A stretch of DNA of 64,000 nucleotides. Origin: Propionispora hippei DSM 15287 (lineage in GTDB: Bacteria > Bacillota > Negativicutes > Propionisporales > Propionisporaceae). The number at the start of each line of letters is the position of its first letter. Position 1 is the first letter of the stretch. The stretch is from NCBI RefSeq assembly GCF_900141835.1, contig NZ_FQZD01000010.1:1-64000 (forward strand), in the 5' to 3' direction. This document shows, one piece after another, positions 35,697 to 43,408 of this stretch. The position numbers were made by a program, and so were the translations under genes. The notes below the pieces were generated by a model, which saw only the letters and a program-made list of their open reading frames with translations, had not been told where the DNA came from and ran no database searches.

Positions 35697-36821
35697 ATGG
35701 AAAAGCTAAGCTTTGCCGTTGTTGGCTGCGGCCGGATTTCGTACAAGCATATTGAGGCATTAGTGAAGAATGAACCGCAGGCCGTACTGACGGCAGTGTG
35801 TGACGAACTGGCCGACCGGGCGGAAAACAAAGCCAGCGAGTATGTAACGGCCCTGCGGCAGGAAAAAAAGCAGCCAGCCCTGCCTGCGGTATATACCGAT
35901 TATCGGCAACTGTTGGCCGAGTGTCCGGTGGATGTGGTGGTGATCGCCACCGAATCGGGGAAACATGCTGAGCAAGCCTTAGCGGCTCTGGAAGCAGGCA
36001 AGCATGTCATTGTGGAAAAACCGATGGCCCTGTCGGTAGCTGATGCCGACAGGATGATTGCCACTGCTGCTTTGAAAGGCGTCAAACTCTGCGTGGCCCA
36101 TCAAAATCGCTTCAATCTGCCGGTGCAGAAGCTGCGTCAGGCGGTGGAAGCGGGCCGTTTTGGCCGGATTATCGCCGGCAATGCCCGGATATTGTGGAAC
36201 CGCAACCAAAACTATTACGAACAGGCGCCCTGGCGGGGGACCTATGAGCAGGACGGCGGTTGTCTAATGAACCAGTGCATCCATAATATTGATTTGCTGC
36301 AATGGATGCTGGGCGGTGAAATGCAGGAAATACAGGCTATGCTTGGCAATTATGTTCATCCCTATATTGAAGCTGAGGATTATGGCAGCATTCAGATCCG
36401 TTTTCAAAACGGTGCGATCGGCAATGTGGAGGGCACGGTCTGCGTGTATCCCCGCAATTTGGAGGAAACCCTGACGGTGCTGGGAGAAAAAGGCACTGTC
36501 GTGATTGGCGGGACGGCGCTTAATGAGGTGAAGGTCTGGCAGTTTGCCGACGGGCTGGATGATTTGGCCCAGGTGCAGGCTGCCTGCAATAAACAAATTG
36601 AGAGTGTCTATGGCTGGGGCCATGTGCCTTTGTATGCCGATATGATTGACAGCATTCATACCGGCCGGGAGCCGCTGGTTAACGGCACGGAAGGTAAAAA
36701 GGGCATGTCCATTATCCTGCATGCCTATCGGGCGGCTCAGCAGGGAAGGGCCGTTGTCTACGGCTCTCAGCGTGAACAATTGAGTTGTGCTGCCCTGAAG
36801 GGAAGTTTGCCTAAACTTTAA
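35697..36821 (+). CDS. UDP-GlcNAcA 3-dehydrogenase (WbpB-like, Gfo/Idh/MocA)
   Basis: This 374-residue Gfo/Idh/MocA oxidoreductase has the N-terminal NAD fold FAVVGCGRISYKHIEALV, the EKPMALSVADADRMI motif, and GGCLMNQCIHNIDLLQWM, which are typical of WbpB/WlbA. It oxidises C3 of UDP-GlcNAcA to the 3-keto sugar used by the aminotransferase. The four enzymes together give UDP-GlcNAc(3NAc)A. The C2 epimerase (WbpI) and a matching glycosyltransferase are absent nearby, so the final form of the sugar is unknown. The start is ATG 35697, after GGGAAGG. Confidence 0.9.
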   Translation: MEKLSFAVVGCGRISYKHIEALVKNEPQAVLTAVCDELADRAENKASEYVTALRQEKKQPALPAVYTDYRQLLAECPVDVVVIATESGKHAEQALAALEAGKHVIVEKPMALSVADADRMIATAALKGVKLCVAHQNRFNLPVQKLRQAVEAGRFGRIIAGNARILWNRNQNYYEQAPWRGTYEQDGGCLMNQCIHNIDLLQWMLGGEMQEIQAMLGNYVHPYIEAEDYGSIQIRFQNGAIGNVEGTVCVYPRNLEETLTVLGEKGTVVIGGTALNEVKVWQFADGLDDLAQVQAACNKQIESVYGWGHVPLYADMIDSIHTGREPLVNGTEGKKGMSIILHAYRAAQQGRAVVYGSQREQLSCAALKGSLPKL

Positions 36822-36859
36822 GAATGTTCCTAAAATTTAGTTAGATTCAATATTTCCCC

Positions 36860-36888
36860 TTGCTTTTTTGCGCTATGGAATCTATAAT
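36860..36888 (+). promoter_or_regulatory. Near-consensus sigma-A promoter of structured RNA
   Basis: TTGCTT at 36860-36865, a 17-base spacer, then TATAAT at 36883-36888. Transcription should start near 36895, just before the 5' arm of the closing helix of the RNA below. No gene begins for over 300 bases, which indicates a non-coding transcript or a long leader. Confidence 0.8.
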
Positions 36889-36895
36889 CGTAGGT

Positions 36896-37165
36896 AAAGA
36901 TCTCTTGCTTAGGTCTGTGGTTGAAAGTCGATGCCAGTCGCAGGCGAAACGATCCACGTAAGGAGTTTAAATAAGCTCTGAGCATGGTGCGGCTTAGGGG
37001 TAAGACCTGCCGGATGAAAGCTGGGAGGCAGGTGAGTACTCACTCTCACTGTTTCATGCTTTATCCGAGAGAGGTAGTAGTGAGGGGATTGAATTCCTAG
37101 TAGCGAACCTTCCGGCAGGCGAGTGTGGGGTCAAAGACCAGGTCGGCTAAGCAAGAGCTTTTTAC
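36896..37165 (+). ncRNA. Structured non-coding RNA, about 265 nt (candidate raiA-motif RNA)
   Basis: Its own promoter precedes it. The ends pair in a perfect 11-bp helix, CTCTTGCTTAG (36902-36912) with CTAAGCAAGAG (37147-37157), and a T run follows. Inside is a second perfect long-range helix, CCTGCCGG (37006-37013) with CCGGCAGG (37112-37119), plus local hairpins (36917-36957; TGAGTACTCA near 37034-37043; around 37084-37098). It does not show the conserved elements of tmRNA, RNase P RNA, 6S or SRP RNA. The size, the multi-helix form and the presence of comF and hpf (raiA) in the region suggest the raiA-motif class, but I cannot confirm this from memory of the consensus. It may continue into the zinc-ribbon gene. 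Confidence 0.7.
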
Positions 37166-37221
37166 AGAGCCTGCATAAGGTATGCGGCTTTAAAAAACAA
37201 AAGGGTGAGGGGATATCTCTA

Positions 37222-37518
37222 ATGGCGTTCCAGGACAAAACTCTAAAATGCAAGGACTGTGGGAGTGACTTTATCTTTACGACCGGTGAACAAGAGTTTT
37301 ATGCAGAAAAAGGGTTTGAAAATGAACCGGCGCGTTGCCGCGATTGCCGCGATGCGAAGAAAAGAAGCCGTGAAGGCGGTGAAAGCCAGGGAGCTCAACG
37401 GGAAATGCATGAAGCCGTATGTGCAGAATGCGGTGTGACTACAAAAGTACCGTTTAAACCTCGCAATGATCGTCCTATTTACTGCCGCGATTGCTTTAAC
37501 GCAAAAAAATCATATTAA
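37222..37518 (+). CDS. Small protein with two zinc ribbons
   Basis: This 98-residue protein has two CxxC...CxxC units: KCKDCGSDF with CRDCRDAKK (about 9-41) and CAECGVTTKVPF with YCRDCFNAKK (about 70-95), linked by a basic, flexible stretch. It matches the CxxC zinc-ribbon family that is common in Firmicutes and sometimes found near cold-shock genes. The function is not known; nucleic-acid binding is plausible. The start is ATG 37222 after GTGAGGGG. It may share the transcript of the structured RNA upstream. Confidence 0.85.
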   Translation: MAFQDKTLKCKDCGSDFIFTTGEQEFYAEKGFENEPARCRDCRDAKKRSREGGESQGAQREMHEAVCAECGVTTKVPFKPRNDRPIYCRDCFNAKKSY

Positions 37519-37532
37519 TTCAACGACATTAC

Positions 37533-37558
37533 GCCCGGCTACAGCAGCCGGGCTTTTT
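37533..37558 (+). terminator. Rho-independent terminator after zinc-ribbon gene
   Basis: The perfect stem GCCCGGCT/AGCCGGGC with a 5-base loop is followed by TTTTT. Confidence 0.93.
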
Positions 37559-37751
37559 ATATTTTGGCGTTAGCCGGTAGTATTCATGTTTGCTGATGCT
37601 CTGCAAGAACCTTTATTATGCAAGGTAAAATATGGATGGTTAATTGTTATAAACAAACAAATTACCTGGGTTTGTTTTGTGATAGTTGTAATGTTGTAAA
37701 CCGTCATTCTAAATATAATGCCGGTTTATTCATTTTTTTCATAAAAAGTCA

Positions 37752-37780
37752 TTGCGTAATAATACGGACAAATGTATTAT
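37752..37780 (+). promoter_or_regulatory. Probable sigma-A promoter of the first amino-acid binding protein
   Basis: TTGCGT at 37752-37757, 17 bases, TATTAT at 37775-37780. The remaining part of the 37519-37832 gap is AT-rich without a gene. It contains an AAACAAA...TTTGTTT inverted pair at about 37653-37679 that might be an operator. Confidence 0.6.
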
Positions 37781-37832
37781 CATAGTATGCACTTGTATGA
37801 CAAGCAACAGGGGCGTTAATTAGGGGGAGGGA

Positions 37833-38615
37833 ATGGATTTGTCGAAGAAATTGATTGCAGGTTTGATGTTAAGTGCGTGCGTACTGGCCTTAGGGCTTGC
37901 GGGCTGTGGCGGCCAGAAAGCGGCGGGACCGGCTAAGGAAACCGTGTTGAAGGTAGGCTCCGATACCGCTTACGCACCATTTGAGTTTCAGGATGAAAAG
38001 AGCAAGGAATATGTCGGTTTTGACATGGATTTAATCCAGGCTATTGGCAAACAGATAGGAGCCAAGGTAGAGGTACAGAGTATGAACTTTGACGGTTTGA
38101 TTCCAGCCTTGGAAGCAGGCAATATTGATGCCGCTATTTCCGCCATGACCATTACGGAAGAACGCGCCCAGAAGGTGAATTTCAGCAAACCCTATTATAA
38201 ATCAGGGTTGACGATTGTTGTAAAGAGCGATAACAATGTTATCAAAGGCTTTAAAGATCTGGAAGGCAAGAAGATCGCCGTACAAATCGGCACGACCGGT
38301 GCTGACGAAGCTAAGAAAGTAAAAGACGCTCAGATCCGCGAATTTAATACGGCGCCTGAAGCGTTCATGGAATTGAAAGCCGGCGGTGTAGATGCCGTAA
38401 TCAATGACCGGCCGGTTAACGACTATTACATTAAAGAAGCCGGCGGTAAAGACGCTAAGCAAGTAGGCGATCCTTTGACTTCGGAAGACTATGGTATTGC
38501 CGTGGCCAAGAAGAACACCGAATTGGCTGAAAAAATCAATAAGGCCATTGATGAACTCAAGAAAAACGGTGAGTTTGATAAAATCTATCAAAAATGGTTT
38601 GGTACCAAATCCTAG
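37833..38615 (+). CDS. Polar amino-acid ABC transporter substrate-binding lipoprotein, paralog 1
   Basis: This 260-residue protein has a signal peptide ending in the lipobox LAGC, with the lipidated cysteine at residue 25. The mature part has the family-3 solute-binding signature (GFDMDLIQAIGKQIGAK) and the GTTGADEAKK loop. It captures polar amino acids such as glutamine or a relative and delivers them to the permease encoded at 39931. It shares most residues with paralog 2 just downstream. A terminator follows, so it may be expressed apart from the rest. The start is ATG 37833 after GGGGGAGGG. Confidence 0.93.
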   Translation: MDLSKKLIAGLMLSACVLALGLAGCGGQKAAGPAKETVLKVGSDTAYAPFEFQDEKSKEYVGFDMDLIQAIGKQIGAKVEVQSMNFDGLIPALEAGNIDAAISAMTITEERAQKVNFSKPYYKSGLTIVVKSDNNVIKGFKDLEGKKIAVQIGTTGADEAKKVKDAQIREFNTAPEAFMELKAGGVDAVINDRPVNDYYIKEAGGKDAKQVGDPLTSEDYGIAVAKKNTELAEKINKAIDELKKNGEFDKIYQKWFGTKS

Positions 38616-38623
38616 TATTTCTA

Positions 38624-38655
38624 AAAAGCCTGGCTCTGTGCCAGGCTTTCTTTTG
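38624..38655 (+). terminator. Rho-independent terminator
   Basis: The stem AAAGCCTGG/CCAGGCTTT with a 7-base loop and T-rich tail lies between the two binding-protein genes. Confidence 0.9.
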
Positions 38656-38805
38656 TTAAAGGAGAAAAAAGGAAAAGTCCATTCTACGGAGAAAAACAGC
38701 TCTTTTTATGGGAAAAGTCTTGCTTAAATATACATTGTCCTGTATAATTATAACTATGTGGTGAGCGTTTGATTCTACATAATATTGAAAACGGGAGGGA
38801 CCAAT

Positions 38806-39585
38806 GTGTCTAAAAAAACAATTGTATATGTAGTCGTGGCTGCTTTGGTGGCGCTGTTCGGTCTCGCTGGCTGCGGCGGACAAAAGCCGGCGGCCAACGA
38901 GGGCAAGACTGCTGTCTTAAAAGTGGGAACGGAGCCAAGTTTTGCGCCGTTTGAGTTTCAGGATGAAAAAAGCAAGGACTATGCAGGTTTCGACATGGAC
39001 CTGATCAGAGCGATCGGCAAACAAATGGGTGCGGAAGTGGAAATTCAGAGCATGGGCTTTGACGGTTTGATTCCGGCTTTGGAGGCTGGTAACATCGATG
39101 TGGCTGTTTCCGGTATGACAATCACTGAGGAACGGACTCAAAAGGTGAACTTCTCCAAGCCGTATTACAAATCCGGTTTGACCGTTGTGGTTAAAACAGG
39201 CAACAGTTCGATTAAAGGCTTTGGCGATCTGGAAGGTAAGAAGATTGGCGCTCAGATCGGTACGACCGGGGCGGAAGAAGCCAAGAAAATAAAAAATGCG
39301 CAGGTTCGTGAATTCAACACTCCGCCTGAGGCGTTTATGGAATTAAAAGCCGGCGGTGTGGATGCCGTGATCAATGATAAACCGGTCAATGATTATTTTA
39401 TGAAAGAAACCGGCAGCAAGGATGCCCAGCAGGTTGGCGAACCGTTGACCGCTGAGGATTATGGTATAGCCATGTCCAAGAAAAATACCGAGCTTGCTGA
39501 CAAGATCAACAAGGCGTTGGATGAACTGAAACAAAATGGCGAGTATGACAAGATCTATGAAAAATGGTTTGGCAAAAAACCGTAA
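38806..39585 (+). CDS. Polar amino-acid ABC transporter substrate-binding lipoprotein, paralog 2
   Basis: This 259-residue protein has lipobox LAGC with the cysteine at residue 23, and then the same family-3 binding domain as paralog 1 (FAPFEFQDEKSKDYAGFDMD). Differences are scattered and include loops near the binding cleft, so the two may differ in preferred amino acid or affinity. GTG 38806 is preferred (GGGAGGG 6 bases upstream). An ATG at 38804 is out of frame and the longer frame from 38785 has no ribosome site. Confidence 0.92.
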   Translation: MSKKTIVYVVVAALVALFGLAGCGGQKPAANEGKTAVLKVGTEPSFAPFEFQDEKSKDYAGFDMDLIRAIGKQMGAEVEIQSMGFDGLIPALEAGNIDVAVSGMTITEERTQKVNFSKPYYKSGLTVVVKTGNSSIKGFGDLEGKKIGAQIGTTGAEEAKKIKNAQVREFNTPPEAFMELKAGGVDAVINDKPVNDYFMKETGSKDAQQVGEPLTAEDYGIAMSKKNTELADKINKALDELKQNGEYDKIYEKWFGKKP

Positions 39586-39613
39586 TCACTAAAAAATACA
39601 AGCTGTTTATTGC

Positions 39614-39645
39614 AAAGGCGCAATTATTTCCATTGCGCCTTTTTG
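39614..39645 (+). terminator. Rho-independent terminator
   Basis: The perfect stem AAAGGCGCAAT/ATTGCGCCTTT with a 7-base loop is followed by TT. It ends the transcript of paralog 2 just before the inverted-repeat element. Confidence 0.88.
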
Positions 39646-39653
39646 CGCGTTTT

Positions 39654-39817
39654 AGGGCGTGTTTGCAAACTATCCGAAACGCTCCCTGACGGCGCTTTTT
39701 GTGCCATACTTCCTTAAATTTTTTTGAAATAGGGGCCACTATTGCTGTAAAAAATTAATTTGTCTGGCGCAAAAATCACTCGACATGGATCATTCCGTTA
39801 GTTTGCAAACACGCCCT
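39654..39817. mobile_element. MITE-like element, copy 2 (perfect 19-bp terminal inverted repeats)
   Basis: This 164-bp element starts AGGGCGTGTTTGCAAACTA (39654-39672) and ends with the exact reverse complement (39799-39817). It aligns over its full length with 4507-4668. It has no open frame of note. It lies between the terminator of the second binding-protein gene and the promoter of the permease gene, with its right end 15 bases before the -35 box. No transposase matching these ends is in the window, and no target-site duplication is clear. Confidence 0.88.
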
Positions 39818-39832
39818 GGGGTCAGAAAAGCA

Positions 39833-39862
39833 TTGACACATTTTGACGGACATGTATATAAT
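39833..39862 (+). promoter_or_regulatory. Strong sigma-A promoter of permease-ATPase operon
   Basis: Consensus TTGACA at 39833-39838, 18 bases, consensus TATAAT at 39857-39862. It gives the permease and ATPase genes transcription independent of the binding proteins. Confidence 0.88.
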
Positions 39863-39930
39863 TTATTGCAGAATGTACATAAATAGTGGTCTCACGGAAC
39901 TTTTATTATTGATGAGCAAGGGTGGAGAAC

Positions 39931-40596
39931 ATGAATTTTGATTTTAATTTGGTGCTAAACTCCTTTCCGCTGCTGTTGCTAGGGGCTGGCGTAACGCTGC
40001 AGATCAGCCTGCTCAGTGTCGGCTTTGGTTTTTTCATCGGGATGTTTGTCGGCATGGCCCGTCTGTCCAAAATCTGGGCGGTTAAGACGTTGTCCCTGAT
40101 TTATGTTGACTTTATCAGAGGAACGCCGTTGCTGGTTCAGATCTTTATTATTTATTTCGCGCTGCCTATTGTGGCAGGGCAGCGGATTGACCCGTTCGTC
40201 GCCGCGATAACGGCCTGTAGTATTAACAGCGGGGCCTATGTGGCGGAAATATTCCGGGCCGGTATTCAGTCGATCGACCGTGGGCAGATGGAAGCCGGTC
40301 GCTCGCTGGGCATGACCTGGGGTCAAACGATGCGTTATATTATTCTGCCGCAGGCCTTTAAGCGCATTATTCCGCCGTTGGGCAACGAGTTTATTGCCAT
40401 GCTGAAAGACTCCTCCCTGGTCTCCGTAATCGGCTTTGAAGAATTGACCCGCCGCGGCCAGCTGATTATTGCCCGCACCTACGGTTCGTTTGAGATTTGG
40501 CTCACCGTGGCGTTTATTTATTTGATTATGACCCTGACGATTTCCCGCCTGGTGGATTATCTGGAGCGGAGGTATAAGATTGATGATAAACATTAA
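39931..40596 (+). CDS. Polar amino-acid ABC transporter permease
   Basis: This 221-residue membrane protein has several hydrophobic helices ([48 protein letters not shown]). The EAA loop [20 protein letters not shown] is typical of the HisM/GlnP class that contacts the ATPase. A single permease gene implies a homodimer. ATG 39931 follows AAGGGTGG; a GTG at 39922 is also in frame. It overlaps the ATPase gene by 14 bases. Confidence 0.93.
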   Translation: MNFDFNLVLNSFPLLLLGAGVTLQISLLSVGFGFFIGMFVGMARLSKIWAVKTLSLIYVDFIRGTPLLVQIFIIYFALPIVAGQRIDPFVAAITACSINSGAYVAEIFRAGIQSIDRGQMEAGRSLGMTWGQTMRYIILPQAFKRIIPPLGNEFIAMLKDSSLVSVIGFEELTRRGQLIIARTYGSFEIWLTVAFIYLIMTLTISRLVDYLERRYKIDDKH

Positions 40597-41302
40597 ACAG
40601 GTGCATAAAAAATTCGGCAAGCTTCACGTTTTGAAGGGCATTGACGCCCATGTAAAAGAACGCGAGGTGGTTGTGATTATCGGACCCAGCGGTTCCGGTA
40701 AAAGCACGCTGCTGCGCTGTATTAATTATTTGGAGCAGCCTACGGAAGGCGAAATTATCGTGGATAAAATCCCTTTGACCAATGAGGCCAATATCAACAA
40801 GGTGCGGGAAGAAGTGGGGATGGTGTTCCAGCGCTTCAACCTGTTTCCCCATATGACAGTGCTGGAAAACATTATGCTGGCGCCGGTTAAGGTGCGTAAG
40901 ACCGCCAAAGAAGAAGCCCGGCAGATTGCGCTGGATCTCTTGGTTAAAGTGGGCTTGGCGGACAAAGCCAACGCCTATCCGGAGCAGCTTTCCGGCGGAC
41001 AGCAGCAGCGGGTGGCGATTGCCAGGGCGCTGGCCATGCGCCCGAAGGTTATGTTATTCGATGAGCCAACCTCGGCGCTGGACCCGGAAATGATCAACGA
41101 GGTGCTGGACGTTATGAAAGCGCTGGCCCGTGAGGGAATGACCATGGTGGTGGTTACTCATGAAATGGGCTTTGCCCGTGAAGTCGGCGACCGGGTCATC
41201 TTCATGGACGAAGGCCGGATCGTGGAAGAAGGCACACCGGAGGCTTTTTTCAACGGTGCCAAGGAAGAGCGGACTAAAACCTTTTTATCGAAGATTTTGT
41301 AA
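40583..41302 (+). CDS. Polar amino-acid ABC transporter ATP-binding protein
   Basis: This 239-residue protein has Walker [15 protein letters not shown]-loop [17 protein letters not shown], signature [15 protein letters not shown], Walker [15 protein letters not shown] and the H-loop histidine in [10 protein letters not shown]. This is the GlnQ/HisP class. It works with the adjacent permease and one or both binding proteins upstream. ATG 40583 has GGAGG 10 bases upstream; it begins inside the permease gene, so translation is coupled. Confidence 0.95.
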   Translation: MINIKQVHKKFGKLHVLKGIDAHVKEREVVVIIGPSGSGKSTLLRCINYLEQPTEGEIIVDKIPLTNEANINKVREEVGMVFQRFNLFPHMTVLENIMLAPVKVRKTAKEEARQIALDLLVKVGLADKANAYPEQLSGGQQQRVAIARALAMRPKVMLFDEPTSALDPEMINEVLDVMKALAREGMTMVVVTHEMGFAREVGDRVIFMDEGRIVEEGTPEAFFNGAKEERTKTFLSKIL

Positions 41303-41337
41303 TTTCTGAAAGAAAATGGCCTTATCGGCCTAGCTCA

Positions 41338-41366
41338 TTGACAGATATAACCATCTGTGTTATAAT
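41338..41366 (+). promoter_or_regulatory. Consensus promoter of cold-shock gene with an internal inverted repeat
   Basis: TTGACA (41338-41343), 17 bases, TATAAT (41361-41366), both perfect. The spacer contains ACAGAT-N6-ATCTGT (41341-41358), an inverted repeat that overlaps the end of the -35 box and could be an operator. Which protein would bind is unknown. Confidence 0.85.
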
Positions 41367-41416
41367 TCATCCTGTGGTCAAAGAGACCTGTAGTTTATTT
41401 TAGGAGGAGTTTCACA

Positions 41417-41614
41417 ATGATTGGTAAAGTTAAATGGTTTAGTGCAGAAAAAGGCTATGGCTTCATTGAAAGAGAAGATGGCGGCGACGTTTTCGTTCAT
41501 TTTTCTGCTATTCAAGACCAGGGCTTTAAAACCTTGGCCGAAGGTCAACAAGTTGAGTTTGATATTGTAGACGGAGCTCGCGGACCTCAAGCGGCTAACG
41601 TTCTTAAAGCATAA
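41417..41614 (+). CDS. Cold-shock protein, CspA/CspB family
   Basis: This 65-residue single cold-shock domain has RNP1 KGYGFIE and RNP2 VFVHFSAI, with [14 protein letters not shown] at the N-terminus. It binds single-stranded RNA and DNA and melts RNA structure. It is probably highly expressed, given the perfect promoter, a strong AGGAGG site before ATG 41417 and a terminator behind. Which of several Csp paralogs it is cannot be decided. Confidence 0.96.
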   Translation: MIGKVKWFSAEKGYGFIEREDGGDVFVHFSAIQDQGFKTLAEGQQVEFDIVDGARGPQAANVLKA

Positions 41615-41632
41615 TTTTCTTGTTAACCAATA

Positions 41633-41662
41633 CCCGGCATGTTTTTAACATGCCGGGTTTAT
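41633..41662 (+). terminator. Rho-independent terminator after csp
   Basis: The perfect stem CCCGGCATG/CATGCCGGG with a 7-base loop is followed by a T-rich tail. Confidence 0.9.
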
Positions 41663-41684
41663 TAATTTTAGGGAGCTGAAAACG

Positions 41685-42494
41685 TTGCTGAAGCGAACCT
41701 TGCAAATGAGTTTATCGCTATGTATAGCACTTATTTTTTTTACCGGTACAGCTCTGGCAGCTTACCAAAACGGTATTCCTGTCCTGCTCTACCATCATAT
41801 TGAACGCGTGCCCGGCGAGGACCCGGAGTTGGGCGTTTCGCCTGCCGCCTTCGATGCGCAGTTGGCCAAGCTGAAGGCTGCCGGTTTTACCACCATCTCG
41901 TTGGATGATTTCTATGCCTATATGCGGCACCTGCCGGTCAAGCTGCCGGAGAAGCCGCTGCTGATTACCTTTGATGACGGCTATGAGGATAACTATACCG
42001 AGGCGGCGCCGCTGCTACAGAAATATGGCTTTCAGGCCGTACTGTTTATGGTTGGCGTTAATGTCGACAGACCTGATCGCCTGTCTGCCGCTCAAATTCG
42101 TGACATGAATAAGCAAGGCTGGAACATCGCCGCTCATACCATGACTCATCCTGACTTGACCAGACTGGACAAAAACTCGCTGGCCTGGGAACTGGGCGGC
42201 AGTAAACGGACAATAGAACGGTTAACCCGTCAAACGGCCGGCTTTCTTGCCTATCCTGGCGGTTTTTATGATTTGCCCGTATACCAGGCGACTCAGGCGG
42301 CCGGTTATCAGGGGGCGTTTACCGTGCTGACCGGGCTGAATAATCCGGATCGGGACAATCTCTACCTTTTGCGGCGCATTCCTATTTTTAAGTCGACTGA
42401 TTTTGACACCATTCTGACCCGGTTGATTGCCAATCAGTCTAAGGCCTCTTTATTTGACTACAGTGAGGAACTTCCCAAGGAACAACAAAAATAA
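41685..42494 (+). CDS. Secreted polysaccharide deacetylase (CE4/NodB domain)
   Basis: This 269-residue protein has a signal peptide or membrane anchor (MSLSLCIALIFFTGTALAA). The NodB domain has the catalytic/metal aspartates in LLITFDDGYEDNY, the two metal histidines in AAHTMTHPDL, and LAYPGGFYD. These enzymes remove acetyl groups from peptidoglycan or other surface N-acetylhexosamine polymers. The start is TTG 41685, after GGGAGCTG. The substrate is not determinable from the sequence. Confidence 0.9.
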   Translation: MLKRTLQMSLSLCIALIFFTGTALAAYQNGIPVLLYHHIERVPGEDPELGVSPAAFDAQLAKLKAAGFTTISLDDFYAYMRHLPVKLPEKPLLITFDDGYEDNYTEAAPLLQKYGFQAVLFMVGVNVDRPDRLSAAQIRDMNKQGWNIAAHTMTHPDLTRLDKNSLAWELGGSKRTIERLTRQTAGFLAYPGGFYDLPVYQATQAAGYQGAFTVLTGLNNPDRDNLYLLRRIPIFKSTDFDTILTRLIANQSKASLFDYSEELPKEQQK

Positions 42495-42577
42495 TGTGCA
42501 ATCCAGAGTTTTCCGACAGGAATTTTTCCATCAATGGGGAATACTACTTATATGACTCAGGAAAGGGGATGGGGTAA

Positions 42578-43117
42578 ATGGCAATAAATGTACGAGGTAA
42601 AAACATTGAAATTACGCCGGCCTTAAAAGAGTACGTAGCGAAACGTGTCGGTAAAGTGACGAAGTATTTTGAAACACTAGGTGAAATTACTGTTGTCCTC
42701 ACTGTGGAAAAGGGACGTCATATCGTGGAAGTGACCGTGCCGATTAACGGCATGCTGCTCAGAGGAGAAGAAGCCACCGCCGATATGTATGCCTCGATTG
42801 ATCTGGTAATTGAAAAATTAGAAAAACAAATTGAAAAATATAAAACCAAACTGGCCCGCAAACTGCGCGGTGGAATCTTCAAAGGCGAATTTGCGGCAGC
42901 GGCTCCGGCGGTACCGGACGCGGTGGAGCACGAAGAGCTGAAGGTAGTGAAAACCAAGCGCTTTGCCGTGAAACCGATGAATGTGGAGGAAGCCATTCTG
43001 CAGATGAATCTGATCAATCATGACTTCTATGTATTCAGTAATGCCCAGACCGAGGAAGTCAACGTTATCTACCGCCGCAAGGACGGGAAATACGGCTTGA
43101 TTGAACCGGAGTTCTAA
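42578..43117 (+). CDS. hpf: Ribosome hibernation promoting factor, long form
   Basis: In this 179-residue protein, the N-terminal domain (VRGKNIEITPALKEYVAKRV) is the YfiA/RaiA fold that sits in the decoding site. The C-terminal domain (KTKRFAVKPMNVEEAILQMN...YVFSNAQTEEVNVIYRRKDG) is the dimerisation part of long Hpf, which joins two 70S ribosomes into 100S particles during slow growth. The start is ATG 42578, after GGGATGGGG. A terminator follows at 43180. Confidence 0.96.
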   Translation: MAINVRGKNIEITPALKEYVAKRVGKVTKYFETLGEITVVLTVEKGRHIVEVTVPINGMLLRGEEATADMYASIDLVIEKLEKQIEKYKTKLARKLRGGIFKGEFAAAAPAVPDAVEHEELKVVKTKRFAVKPMNVEEAILQMNLINHDFYVFSNAQTEEVNVIYRRKDGKYGLIEPEF

Positions 43118-43179
43118 GAAATCAGCAGGTCCCAACTGAATCATATTATTGGAAGAGACTATACCTTCTGGTAGTATAA

Positions 43180-43217
43180 AAATCCCCGTCAGTTCCACTC
43201 GGAACCGGCGGGGATTT
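43180..43217 (+). terminator. Rho-independent terminator after hpf
   Basis: The arms AATCCCCGtCaGTTCC and GGAACcGgCGGGGATT pair around a 4-base loop and T residues follow. The next 190 bases to 43408 hold no gene that I can support. Confidence 0.85.
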
Positions 43218-43408
43218 ATCGCGTTTATTATGGAATTATCAGATAATTTACAAATTTGTTTGGTCCTGCTGGCTGGCAGTCTGCCGCACCTAAAGACATG
43301 GAAGGAATTGCGCGAGCTTTTTCGTCCCGTTTTGGCGATGGAACCGCGCATATCGTACAGGTAAGGTGACGACAACGAAGCTGGACGAAAAATATCGCGA
43401 TAAGAATA

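Noticed and set aside
36896-37165. tmRNA, RNase P RNA, 6S RNA or SRP RNA
   Set aside because: There is no tRNA-like end or tag frame, no RNase P conserved core, no single long 6S-type hairpin, and no SRP GGAA-tetraloop domain.
43149-43364. 71-codon plus-strand open frame after hpf
   Set aside because: It spans the hpf terminator, has no ribosome site and no family pattern.
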